Virus record (IMG/VR): IMGVR_UViG_3300046482_000026
Location: 1-36,296 of that record
DNA length: 36,296 nt
Reading direction: 5' to 3' (one strand)
Origin: a virus
The first letter of the stretch is position 1, and each line of letters opens with the position of its first letter. Positions 20,621 to 28,359 of this stretch are shown here, one piece after another. The notes under the pieces are model-generated. The model was given only the letters and a program-made list of their open reading frames with translations, was not told the DNA's origin and did not search any database. The translations under genes and the position numbers were made by a program.

Positions 20621-21708
20621 GCGGCCACCGCCTCGAGCTTTGGCGCGACGGTGCGCCCGGCGAGGAAGTCGTCCCACTGCTCCGCGACCTTGTCCATGGC
20701 GAAGTGCTCCAACGCGAGGAACCGGCTGGCCTCGCTGACACGCTGCGCGTAGGCATCGTCGTGCAGGATGCGCTTTAGGTAGTCGTATGCCACCTCCGCG
20801 TCCTCGGTGGCGATCGGCGCGAGCTCGTGCATCTCCAGCAGCTCGGAGCCGTAGGGCAGAATGCGGTACCACGACGGGCCGATGCTCACCGTGGGCATGC
20901 CCGACATCATGGCCTCGACGAAGTTCAGGACGTAGCTCGCCGGCTGGGTGCCGGTCGCAAGATAGGCGCGGGCGTTTGTCAGCCAGAGGCGCATCTTGTC
21001 GTAGGGCAGCGCCCCGAGGCCGCCATGAGCCTCTGAGCCCGGTCCTGCGGGGACACGTCGCAGGCCGGTCGTGGCTGCATCCCAGAAGCCGAACGAGGTC
21101 CACTGCCAGCCCGGAGGCTGGAGCTTGCCATCGTCGGCCAGGCTGCGCCGATAAAGATTTTGACTGATGTTGGTGACGACCTTCTGGTCGCCGACCCACG
21201 GGCCGTACTCGTCGGGATCCTTGTAGAAGCGGATCAATGCATCCGCTCCTGCATAGCCCGGAATGTTCCGTTCCTTCGGTGAATAGCGGACGATCTGCAG
21301 GCCGTCACGCCGGAGCGGCGCCATCATCGCCTCGTTGCGGTCGCCCGACTGGCCGATGGTCCGCCACACGACGCGCTTATGTCGGAGGCGGTCCCAGTTC
21401 GGGACGACCCAGCGGTGCTCGAGCGCGGAGCAGATGATGACCTCCGCCCAGTCCAGGATGACATCGGGCAGGCCCATGTCCTTGGTCGCCATCAACGTGT
21501 CGGCGTGGCCTTGCTGGCCAAGAGCGTCCACGGCGGCGATACACTCCGGCACCTCGGGCACCTGCGGCAGCGGCGGGCGATGGTCGTCGAGCGGGCGTGA
21601 CGGATGGATGTACGCGCCGATGCTGAACACCTCGTGGCCGAGCTCGTGGAAGAGGCGCACCTCGTCGTATTCGAGGATGGAGTGAGCGCCCATGTAGACG
21701 ATCTTCAC
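20617..21708 (-). CDS. Glycosyltransferase (GT-B like, 363 aa)
   Basis: GTG 21708 overlaps the stop of the small upstream gene as GTGA. The longer frame to 21861 is rejected. It begins VKIVYMGAHSILEYDEVRLF and has HELGHEVFSIGAYI. The C-terminal half includes ASYVLNFVEAMMSGMPTVSI, PYGSELLEMHELAPIATEDA and DAYAQRVSEASRFLALEHF, matching the donor-site region of GT-B enzymes, with Glu in the 'F.EAm..G.P' position. Its ligands are unknown. It is part of the coupled sugar cassette. Confidence 0.65.
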   Translation of the reverse strand: MKIVYMGAHSILEYDEVRLFHELGHEVFSIGAYIHPSRPLDDHRPPLPQVPEVPECIAAVDALGQQGHADTLMATKDMGLPDVILDWAEVIICSALEHRWVVPNWDRLRHKRVVWRTIGQSGDRNEAMMAPLRRDGLQIVRYSPKERNIPGYAGADALIRFYKDPDEYGPWVGDQKVVTNISQNLYRRSLADDGKLQPPGWQWTSFGFWDAATTGLRRVPAGPGSEAHGGLGALPYDKMRLWLTNARAYLATGTQPASYVLNFVEAMMSGMPTVSIGPSWYRILPYGSELLEMHELAPIATEDAEVAYDYLKRILHDDAYAQRVSEASRFLALEHFAMDKVAEQWDDFLAGRTVAPKLEAVAA

Positions 21709-21854
21709 TTCTTCACCAGCCAGCCCCTGCGCCGTGCACGGCCGTAGTGGTAGTAGCAGGCGGTCGACCAGACGCTGCCGGGCGATACCTCTCCGTATGA
21801 ACGCTGCCCGCACAGGCGCAGCGGGTCGCGGAAGGACGGCTGCTGACAGGTCAT
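21705..21854 (-). CDS. Hypothetical 49-aa protein inside the sugar cassette
   Basis: ATG 21854 overlaps the preceding glycosyltransferase stop (ATGA) and TGA 21707-21705 overlaps the next GTG (GTGA). The peptide starts MTCQQPSFRDPLRLCGQRSY, contains VWSTACYYHYGRARRRG and ends LVKK. It has three Cys, a Tyr/His cluster and a basic tail. There is no recognised family and no TM segment. Without it there would be a 150-base gap in a chain of overlapping genes, which supports it as real. Confidence 0.5.
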   Translation of the reverse strand: MTCQQPSFRDPLRLCGQRSYGEVSPGSVWSTACYYHYGRARRRGWLVKK

Positions 21855-22510
21855 GCCGCAATCTCCCGCCGGGCGGTGTCAGCCCAGTTGGGGTGCAGGA
21901 CCACGCCCGCGGCGAGGCAGTCGCGCAGGTAATCGCGGAAGCGGTCGCGCCGGAACACGCCGTCGTTGCGATGCTGGTCGATCAGGTAGTGGTTCTGCGT
22001 CGTGCCGCGCAGATGCTCGTATGAGCCGTGGGGCAGCTCGCGGACGGTGGCGATCGCCTCCAGCTCGCGGCCGAACGTCCAGAAGTGGTCGACCGGATCA
22101 GGGCCGAAGTAGCGCGAGGTGGCATCGATCGACTCGCGCCGCACCAGCAGCGAGGCCGGGTGCCACCGATCGCCTTCTAGGAAGCCCAGCACCACCCGAT
22201 CGGCCATCGCGTCGTTCATGGCGTCCCAGAAGCCGTCGCGGACGAGGAAGTCCTGCTCGGTGAACCAGACCCATTCGGCGTCGGAGTGGGTGAGGGCGTG
22301 GCGCACGGCGGCATCGCGCCAGTCGGGGCCGTCTGGCGAGTCGAGGACGTGGACGCCCATCTCGTGCAGCGTCTGGCGGAGCCACGTCCCGTAATCGGTC
22401 CCGTCGTGCGCCGTGAGCACCACGATCACGCGCTCGAAGCGGTCCATCTCCGCCGCCAGGAAGGCGCGGAACAACGGGTAGTCGCAGGTGCGCGGCCAGG
22501 CCACGATCAC
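21851..22510 (-). CDS. GT-A type glycosyltransferase (219 aa)
   Basis: GTG 22510 overlaps the previous stop as GTGA. The much longer frame to 23389 reads antisense noise upstream. The product begins MIVAWPRTCDYPLFRAFLAA and has VIVVLTAHDG. The metal-site position EWVWFTEQDFLVRDGFW (Glu85-Gln-Asp87) resembles a DxD variant of family-2-like enzymes. The catalytic half (FLEGDRWHPASLLVRRESID) follows. It is shorter than, and divergently related to, the two preceding GT-A genes. Confidence 0.65.
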   Translation of the reverse strand: MIVAWPRTCDYPLFRAFLAAEMDRFERVIVVLTAHDGTDYGTWLRQTLHEMGVHVLDSPDGPDWRDAAVRHALTHSDAEWVWFTEQDFLVRDGFWDAMNDAMADRVVLGFLEGDRWHPASLLVRRESIDATSRYFGPDPVDHFWTFGRELEAIATVRELPHGSYEHLRGTTQNHYLIDQHRNDGVFRRDRFRDYLRDCLAAGVVLHPNWADTARREIAA

Positions 22511-23460
22511 GTCCACGAGATCAGCCCGTCGAAGCTGCGCCGCCAGGTGTCCACATTCGCCTGGCTTTGCCCTGTGCCGGCCATGAAGGCGGCGATGGCG
22601 GCTCGATATTCCTCGCGCTTGTGCGGCAGGCCATCGCCCTCGTCGGTCACGCGCTGCCACCACGCCATGCGCTTGTCCCAGTCGAAGAGGTCGTCGCGAA
22701 TGGAGGCGTACATGGAATCGAGTGACTCCTGGTCGCCCACGAGATACATGCCGTAGCCCGCCGAGAGCGAGCCGACGTGGAACCACGGCGCGTTCTGCCA
22801 GTTCGCCATGTCCGGGCGGGCGCGGTACTGGGGCATGATCCGGACGCGCAGGCCCAGCTCGCGCAGCTCCAGCGAGGCGAGGCCGAAAGTGTCGGCGGCT
22901 TGGACCTCGGACGCGAGCCGTGCCGTGCCTGTGATGCGCTCGTTCACGTCCCACGCATGGGCACCGAAGCGCATCGAGGTCCGTAGCAGGTCGGAGCGCC
23001 ACGCGAAGAGGAAGCACGGCCAGAAGAGCGGCCCTTCCTCGCCGTTGTCGGCACGCTGCTCGCCGAGCGCGGAGTTGGCATACAGGATCAGCTCGGGCGA
23101 GGCCGAGCCGCGCGGGCAGCCCACGAGGTCCACGCTGCGGTCCTCGATCAGCCGGAACATCTCGTCGATGATGGCGGGCCGGCGCACGAAGGCGTCGTCC
23201 TCGCACAGCATCACCGTGTCGGCGCCTGTCTCGCGCACCAGCCGCTCGATGGCACGGCCATGATCCACGCGATCGGAGAAGATGCGCATGACGACGTTGC
23301 CACGCACGAGCGAGCGCAGGTACTTCCTGACGGCGCGATCGCGCACGCCGTAGACGTGGACGCGCAACTCGTCGACCTGGTCCTGCCACGTCGCCGCATG
23401 GCGCAGCCAGTACTCGACGAGGAACGGGTCGGCCCCGGCCGGCAGCAGCGCGGCCCTCAT
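22507..23460 (-). CDS. GT-A type glycosyltransferase (317 aa)
   Basis: ATG 23460 overlaps the preceding stop as ATGA. It begins MRAALLPAGADPFLVEYWLR. The acidic metal motif is TVMLCEDDAFV (Glu87-Asp-Asp89), followed by VGCPRGSASPE (114 on) and LFWPCFLFAWRSDLLR. These features, and ELRELGLRVRI with WFHVGSLS, are shared in order with the neighbouring 290-aa enzyme. The two are clearly paralogues from a tandem duplication. A GT-A fold acting on a nucleotide-sugar donor is inferred. No membrane segment is seen. Confidence 0.7.
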   Translation of the reverse strand: MRAALLPAGADPFLVEYWLRHAATWQDQVDELRVHVYGVRDRAVRKYLRSLVRGNVVMRIFSDRVDHGRAIERLVRETGADTVMLCEDDAFVRRPAIIDEMFRLIEDRSVDLVGCPRGSASPELILYANSALGEQRADNGEEGPLFWPCFLFAWRSDLLRTSMRFGAHAWDVNERITGTARLASEVQAADTFGLASLELRELGLRVRIMPQYRARPDMANWQNAPWFHVGSLSAGYGMYLVGDQESLDSMYASIRDDLFDWDKRMAWWQRVTDEGDGLPHKREEYRAAIAAFMAGTGQSQANVDTWRRSFDGLISWT

Positions 23461-24329
23461 TCCCACGTCACCCACGGCTCGAGCCGGCCGTCCCACCAGC
23501 GATCGTCGATCGCGGCGTGCTCGCAGAAGGCATCCAGGCGTGCGGCATCCACGCCCATGCGGCGCAGCCACCAGATGCGGTGCGCCCAGTCTTGCCCTTC
23601 GAGGTTGTCCATGCCGATGTCGGACCTGCTCACGAGCTCGTTCGACAGGCCGCCCGCGTGCAACCACGGCTCATCGCCGGTGCACTCCTTCTGCCACATC
23701 TCCTTGTAGTTGGCGCACTCGTCAACGCGGATCAGGTCGCGCTCGCGCAGCTCGAACGCGGCGGCGGTCATGGTGTCGGTCATCATGTCGGCGGGTACCG
23801 TCCATCCCAGCCCCGGCACGGTGTCGCCTGCGTACCACGTCGTCGAGGCGAAGGTCTGGCAGCGGCGCAGGTCATCGCTGCGGGCGAACAAGAAGCATGG
23901 CCACAAGCCATGCCCGTCCGAGCCGCGATCACCCTTGACCTCGCCCCACTTGGCGGTCGCCGCCTCGGCGATGGCCGGGTCCATGCCGCCACGCGGGCAA
24001 CCGATGACCGCGCCCGTGGCCGCCACGTCGTCGAGGCGTGCCGTGATGGCCTCGCCGTCGCGCACCCAGGCGTCCTCCTCGACGAGCATCACCACGTCGG
24101 CCTCGCAGGCGTCCACGAGCACGCGCAGCGCCTCGCCGTGGCCCATGCGCCCGTGCATCACGGCGACCTTCGCACCGACCGCCTCGAACGTCGGAGCGGC
24201 CGATCCGTCGCCGTTGACGAGCACGAGCAGGTCGTCCACGCGGCCCTGCCACACGTTGCGGTAGGCGTTGGTCCAGTAGGCCGCGACGTGCGGGTTGCCC
24301 ACGGTCGGCAGGAGTGCGGCGGTCCTCAC
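23457..24329 (-). CDS. GT-A type glycosyltransferase (290 aa), paralogue of its neighbour
   Basis: GTG 24329 overlaps the FkbM stop as GTGA. It begins VRTAALLPTVGNPHVAAYWT. The motif DVVMLVEEDAWVRDG holds acidic Glu84-Glu-Asp86, followed by VIGCPRGGMDPAI and LWPCFLFARSDDLRR, then ELRERDLIRV and WLHAGGLS. The order and spacing match the 317-aa enzyme downstream. It may transfer a different sugar in a multi-step glycan. Acceptor unknown. Confidence 0.7.
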   Translation of the reverse strand: MRTAALLPTVGNPHVAAYWTNAYRNVWQGRVDDLLVLVNGDGSAAPTFEAVGAKVAVMHGRMGHGEALRVLVDACEADVVMLVEEDAWVRDGEAITARLDDVAATGAVIGCPRGGMDPAIAEAATAKWGEVKGDRGSDGHGLWPCFLFARSDDLRRCQTFASTTWYAGDTVPGLGWTVPADMMTDTMTAAAFELRERDLIRVDECANYKEMWQKECTGDEPWLHAGGLSNELVSRSDIGMDNLEGQDWAHRIWWLRRMGVDAARLDAFCEHAAIDDRWWDGRLEPWVTWE

Positions 24330-25102
24330 CGGAGCAGCGCCTCGAAGTGGCCGATGGTCGGGTGCTCGGCCACGGTCAGGTGGTGCGTATCGCCGAGCAG
24401 GGCGAAGAGCTCCTCCTGCGCGAACTCCTGCCGCTCGTGCGCCTGTGCACCGGCAACGTGCCGCGCGGCGTCGCCCTGGCCGCGATAGTCCCAGTGGTAC
24501 TCGCCAATGATGTACTTCACACGGGCGACGGCATGATCGAGCAGGAACGCCCACTCCGCGCCCTCGGCGTCGATCTTGAGGAACTCGACCTCGTCAATGC
24601 CGTAGCGCTCCATGATGCCCGACAGGCTGATCGTCGGGATGTCCACCGCCTCGGAGTCGAACGCGCCACCGACGGCCGTGTCCCAGAACGAGTTGCCGAT
24701 GAAGCGGTGCTTGTTGACATAGGCGGTCGATGCTTTCGGGTGCGAGCGATGGCGCATGAAGCACGTCCGGCTGATCTCATCCGGGCCGCCCGCCGCCTCG
24801 GTGAGAATGTGCACGCGGTCGGCAAAGCCGTTGCGCTCCAGGTTGTCCTTCATCATCTGGACGTTCTCGGGCACGATCTCCACGGCGACGATGCGCAGGT
24901 CGGGGTTCTGGTACGCGAGGGCGCATGTGACTGCTCCGACGTGGGCGCCGATGTCAATCGCCCAGCCGCCGAACGGGTCCCACTGGCGCACGTGGTACTC
25001 GTCCTCGACGATCGACGAGTAGCACACGTCGTGGTCCACCGTCGAGGGACGAGTACCCATCGTGACCATGCCGAACTGGCGCCATATTGGCTCCTCGATC
25101 AA
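24326..25102 (-). CDS. FkbM-family SAM-dependent methyltransferase
   Basis: This 258-aa protein has the class I methyltransferase motif WAIDIGAHVGAVT (47-59), the acidic end of strand 2 in IVAVEIVPEN (71-80) and the FkbM signature VEFLKIDAEGAEWAFL (172-187). FkbM enzymes usually O-methylate sugars or natural products. In the cassette it probably caps or decorates the glycan. The start is TTG 25102, overlapping the TGA of the 50-aa gene (TTGA). This rare start codon may keep expression low relative to the capsid gene upstream. Confidence 0.85.
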   Translation of the reverse strand: MIEEPIWRQFGMVTMGTRPSTVDHDVCYSSIVEDEYHVRQWDPFGGWAIDIGAHVGAVTCALAYQNPDLRIVAVEIVPENVQMMKDNLERNGFADRVHILTEAAGGPDEISRTCFMRHRSHPKASTAYVNKHRFIGNSFWDTAVGGAFDSEAVDIPTISLSGIMERYGIDEVEFLKIDAEGAEWAFLLDHAVARVKYIIGEYHWDYRGQGDAARHVAGAQAHERQEFAQEELFALLGDTHHLTVAEHPTIGHFEALLR

Positions 25103-25251
25103 CGGGCGCCCATCTTCTTGTGGTCCTTGAGCAGCGCCGCCATGCGATCGTCGATCGACTGGCCGACCAGCTCTTCGAGGCCGGAGTTGTCGATCTTCTG
25201 CTCCTTGGGCTCCTCCTTGGGAGCCTCTGCCTTGGCCTTCTTCTCTGCCAT
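25099..25251 (-). CDS. 50-aa Lys/Glu-rich protein after the capsid gene
   Basis: ATG 25251 has a good Shine-Dalgarno (GGAGGA, four bases upstream) and follows two hairpins after the capsid stop. The product starts MAEKKAKAEAPKEEPKEQKI, a charged disordered segment, and ends in a short helix SIDDRMAALLKDHKKMGAR. Its stop overlaps the TTG of the methyltransferase. Having its own ribosome site just after the capsid gene suggests substantial expression. A small head-associated protein is possible, but no family is recognised. Confidence 0.55.
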   Translation of the reverse strand: MAEKKAKAEAPKEEPKEQKIDNSGLEELVGQSIDDRMAALLKDHKKMGAR

Positions 25252-25276
25252 TCCGTCCTCCAGCTAGGGGATCGTC

Positions 25277-25316
25277 GGCCGCTTACGGCGGCCAGTCGTT
25301 CACTCAACCCGAGTGA
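25277..25316. other. Tandem hairpins after the major capsid gene
   Basis: TCACTC/GAGTGA (25300-25305 with 25311-25316) and GGCCGC/GCGGCC (25277-25282 with 25288-25293) form two perfect 6-bp stems with 5-nt loops, directly after the capsid stop codon. There is no T tract. They could act as a partial terminator, or as a 3' stabiliser that raises capsid mRNA relative to the sugar genes. Confidence 0.5.
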
Positions 25317-26681
25317 CTAGGGCATCACATTGACGATGCGTTGGAAAAAGCCGGCCGACACATACGGATCGGCGTTGAAGGCGATGTCCTCCTCGAAACG
25401 GAAGCCGGTGAGGTTCTTATCCCACCGATCTCCAGCCTCGGTCGAGGTATCGACTCGCAAGTCCTCGCCGATGTACAGGTCTGCCGACCGGAAGTCACCC
25501 ACCACGAGCGAATCGGTCGGCATCTGGTTGCTGACCACGACGGGCAGGCCCCAGATGCGCATTGCGAAGGTGCCGTCACTGAACGCGCCAGTGGCGTCAA
25601 CCGTGTTCGCACCACCGGGTGCGAGGTAGAAGCCAGCCGCGTCGGCGCCAGCCGCGAGCGACTGCCAGAAGTCCGAGCTGTTCATCACGACGCCCGTGGC
25701 CGTGCGGTTGCGTCCGGCGATGGCAGCCGACGCATTGGCGATTGCCGTGGCGAAGTTGCCCGCGATCGTCGACATGCTCGGCGATGAGTGCGTGGTCACG
25801 AACGTGCCCGAGCCGCCGATCGAGGTCAGCAGACCCTTCGGCTCGCTCGTGCCCGAACCCTGCAGGATGTAGTACGCCTCGCCGCTTGCGATGGCCTGTG
25901 CGCCACGCTCGCGGATCAGACGCTCACCCGTGCCGCCAGTCTGGCGAAGCCACTGGTTGGCCGCATCGTGGATGACCGCCAGCGTGTAGAACGTCGCTGA
26001 GTAGTTACTGAAAGCGATGTTCGCGTTGGTCTTGGTCTCACCACGGGCGATGACCACCGCACGGGTCGGCGCGAGACCGACGTGCGGCACCTCGACCGTC
26101 GGGCCGGGGATGCCGGTCACGACGTTCAGGAGACGACGGAATGGGTTGTTTGCTGACTGGACAGTGGTCATCTCGGCGACGACGGCGCGCGGGGCGACGT
26201 AGCCGCCCGTTGCGTCGGTCGAGCCGAGCGTGGCCTTGCTCTCCGAGGGGACACCCTTCCACGTCGAGCCCATGTCGAGCAGGGCCTTCTCGGCGGCCAT
26301 GCGCTCCTGGGTCGGCGCCTTGGGGTTCTGGGCGATGGCGAGGTTCAGGAAGAAGCGGTCGGTGTTCGACCCCGACTCCGCGATCTCGCCGAGGATGGCC
26401 GCCGCCTTGGACGGCGTGCGCACGTCCTTGGCGATCTCCGTCATGCGCTGCTCGATCGCAGCGATGCGCTCTTCGGCCTTCTTCTGGGCCTCCATCTCGG
26501 CCTGCTGCGCCTTCTGTGCAGCAACCTCGTTGGCGACCTCGTCGATCTTGTCGGCCAGGGCGTTGATCCGATCAGCGCCGTCGCCGTTCTCCTTGGCCTC
26601 CTTGAGCTCGGAGGTCAGCTGCTCGAGGTTGGCAAAGGCTGCGTCGGCCTTCTGCTTGACCTCTTCGAGTGTGTCAGTCAC
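25317..26681 (-). CDS. Major capsid protein (HK97 fold)
   Basis: GTG 26681 overlaps the protease stop as GTGA, giving 454 aa. The longer frame to 26789 adds noise. Residues 1-90 (TLEEVKQKADAAFANLEQLT, ADKIDEVANEVAAQKAQQAE) are a long coiled coil, the delta or scaffolding domain removed by the protease in HK97-type heads. The mature part begins around 140-160 and shows GGYVAPRAVVAEMTTVQ, GTGERLIRERGAQAIASGEA, GSGTSEPKGLLTSIGG and IWGLPVVVSNQMP, the classic 'G.g...p.Gil' and 'G.Pv' signatures. There is no strong Shine-Dalgarno, so high expression would rely on coupling. Confidence 0.93.
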   Translation of the reverse strand: MTDTLEEVKQKADAAFANLEQLTSELKEAKENGDGADRINALADKIDEVANEVAAQKAQQAEMEAQKKAEERIAAIEQRMTEIAKDVRTPSKAAAILGEIAESGSNTDRFFLNLAIAQNPKAPTQERMAAEKALLDMGSTWKGVPSESKATLGSTDATGGYVAPRAVVAEMTTVQSANNPFRRLLNVVTGIPGPTVEVPHVGLAPTRAVVIARGETKTNANIAFSNYSATFYTLAVIHDAANQWLRQTGGTGERLIRERGAQAIASGEAYYILQGSGTSEPKGLLTSIGGSGTFVTTHSSPSMSTIAGNFATAIANASAAIAGRNRTATGVVMNSSDFWQSLAAGADAAGFYLAPGGANTVDATGAFSDGTFAMRIWGLPVVVSNQMPTDSLVVGDFRSADLYIGEDLRVDTSTEAGDRWDKNLTGFRFEEDIAFNADPYVSAGFFQRIVNVMP

Positions 26682-27703
26682 TCGGGTTTCTTGTTGGAGG
26701 GCACGCCCTCCTTCGGTTCGTACTTGGTGCGGACCCGCTTGCGGAACGTGTCGATGCGCTTGGTGAGTTCGTCGACGAACTCCTGCCACGCATCCAGTTC
26801 CCGCAGGTTCGCGCCCGACAGCTCACGCCCCGCCTTCGCCGCCGCCTCGCCCGTGAGGTTGGCGTCCAGGTCGCGCAGGGTCTCGAGCTCGGTCAGGATG
26901 TCCGCGAGGCGGGCATCAACCGCAATGTCGGCTTGGTTGAAGGCATCCAGCACGGCCTTCGCCGGGCGGATGGTGCTGTGGATGTTCTGTGGAGAGGTCG
27001 AGAGCGTCTGCATCATGTACGGCCAGACCTCGATGTGCCCGGCCTTGCCACGCTTCACGAGGTTGGGATAGGCGTAGGACGAGCCGAACAGCTCGGCACC
27101 CTTCTCGGCGAGGCTCTTGACCAGCGCCAGGCGCTTCTCGCCCGCGTTGAGCCAGAGATCGACCCACCAGCCGTCGTCGTCCATGCGCAGGTTCTTGGCC
27201 TTGCCGATGAGCACGCCGTTCATGCGCCCTGACGGGTCCTGCGAGTGATGCCAGTCCACCGGCCGCTCATCGAACCAGTCCGGCTTTATGTCCGTGCTGG
27301 CATCGAAGTACTCGCCGTCGAGATCAAGGCTCTTGCCAGCCGGCCCCGGAATGGGCCCGGAGAACGGGATGGCGAGCAGGCGCCTCGGCACCTTGCCCGC
27401 GAACCACGCCTCGGTCGCGTCGGCGTCGAGCGGCTCGGCCTTTGATACGCCCACCTTTGCCTCCTGCGCGTGTGCTTTCAGATGGTCCTCTCCGCATGAA
27501 GTGGTGTCGTCCTGGGCCACGCGTGCCAGCGCGTTGCGCAGGTGCGGCAGGTCGAGCGAGCCGTCGGCCCGGTGATGCGGGTAGTGGCGCTTGGAGCGTG
27601 GCACCGTCTTGCCCTGTTCGTCCTTCTCACCGCCCGGGTCGATGCAGGCGAAGGCGGAATCTGGCAGGGCGTTGATCTCTGCCGCTGTCAGCTCGGCCTT
27701 CAT
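26678..27703 (-). CDS. Prohead maturation protease (HK97/S78-like)
   Basis: This 341-aa protein precedes the capsid gene. An N-terminal domain (SAFACIDPGG, SKRHYPHH, LPHLRNALARVAQ) of the kind fused to many phage proteases is followed by the protease. The protease has PVDWHHSQDPSG with catalytic His152/153, GKAKNLRMDDDGWWVDLWL, and GAELFGSSYAYP with Ser208/209. A helical C-terminal tail (ILTELETLRDLDANLTGEAA) may tether it to the scaffold. It cleaves the capsid delta domain during maturation. The start is GTGATG (27706/27703), overlapping the preceding stop. Confidence 0.85.
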   Translation of the reverse strand: MKAELTAAEINALPDSAFACIDPGGEKDEQGKTVPRSKRHYPHHRADGSLDLPHLRNALARVAQDDTTSCGEDHLKAHAQEAKVGVSKAEPLDADATEAWFAGKVPRRLLAIPFSGPIPGPAGKSLDLDGEYFDASTDIKPDWFDERPVDWHHSQDPSGRMNGVLIGKAKNLRMDDDGWWVDLWLNAGEKRLALVKSLAEKGAELFGSSYAYPNLVKRGKAGHIEVWPYMMQTLSTSPQNIHSTIRPAKAVLDAFNQADIAVDARLADILTELETLRDLDANLTGEAAAKAGRELSGANLRELDAWQEFVDELTKRIDTFRKRVRTKYEPKEGVPSNKKPE

Positions 27704-28359
27704 CACGAGAGCACCACCAATATCTCCTCGTCCTCACGGCGAAGCTGGACCAGTCGACGGTCGGCGTACACGGCCCGGCGGATCAGCCGGCCGCCGCCTT
27801 CACCCGCGCCGAGGACGGTCGCGTCGTATGCCTGGCCGGTGCCTGTTGCGACCCCGGCGTTGGCTGTCACCGTGCCGCCGCTGACGGTGACCGTGGCGTC
27901 GTAGGCGACACCCGTGCCCGTCGCTGCGCTGGTGCTGACCGTGACCGATGCTGCCGGCCCGCCTGCGGCACCACTGCCACTGCCAACGCCTGCGCCAGGA
28001 GCGAGCGACACCGAGGCACCGACCGCCTCGCCGGTGCCGGTGGCAGCGCCCGCGCTCGCGGTCGTCTGCGTGCTGGTGTCGACCGTGGCGTCATACGCGG
28101 CGCCGGTGCCCGATGCCAGCTCGGCGTTGGGCTGGACCATCGACGACGGGCCACCTGCGGCACCTGATCCGGTGGCAACACCAGATGAGGGCTGGAGCAG
28201 CGCCGACGCGTTCTGGGCTGCACCTGTGCCGGTGCCGACCTCGGCGTTGGGGACGATGATGATCGAGGCATCGGCGCCCGCGCCCGCGCCGGTTGCCGCA
28301 CCGGCATCGGCGACGGTGAACACGCCGGCATCGGAGTTGAAGAGGAGCAGTAGGCTCAT
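27703..28359 (-). CDS. Gly/Ala/Thr repeat protein (218 aa)
   Basis: After MSLLLLFNSDA the protein contains eight imperfect repeats of about 20-24 residues (19-182) with consensus A-x-x-A-T-G-T-G-x-A-x-D-A-T-V (for example GVATGTGQAYDATV, ELASGTGAAYDATV). A basic end follows: RLIRRAVYADRRLVQLRRED. The repeats suggest a fibrous or beta-solenoid virion-surface element. They are rich in Thr and Ser, making them possible O-glycosylation acceptors for the cassette downstream (inference). ATG 28359 overlaps the preceding stop as ATGA. A related motif (EGTGAANDATV) occurs in the 68-aa protein at 31391-31597. Confidence 0.6.
   Translation of the reverse strand: MSLLLLFNSDAGVFTVADAGAATGAGAGADASIIIVPNAEVGTGTGAAQNASALLQPSSGVATGSGAAGGPSSMVQPNAELASGTGAAYDATVDTSTQTTASAGAATGTGEAVGASVSLAPGAGVGSGSGAAGGPAASVTVSTSAATGTGVAYDATVTVSGGTVTANAGVATGTGQAYDATVLGAGEGGGRLIRRAVYADRRLVQLRREDEEILVVLS
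27814..28305 (-). repeat. Eight in-frame repeats encoding ATGTGxAxDATV units
   Basis: The repeat units begin near protein residues 19, 39, 59, 79, 104, 124, 144 and 168. They are conserved more at protein than DNA level, so this is an old internal duplication rather than a recent tandem expansion. Confidence 0.65.

Noticed and set aside
19619-21199. A 526-residue reading of the 333-aa glycosyltransferase gene
   Set aside because: The upstream 190 codons overlap the neighbouring gene and are Arg/His/Pro-rich. GTG 20620 with a GTGA overlap is the better start.
23517-25267. Long plus-strand frames (23517-24488, 24314-25267) over the sugar genes
   Set aside because: They mirror the codon structure of the minus-strand glycosyltransferase and methyltransferase genes, which have clear motifs and coupled starts.
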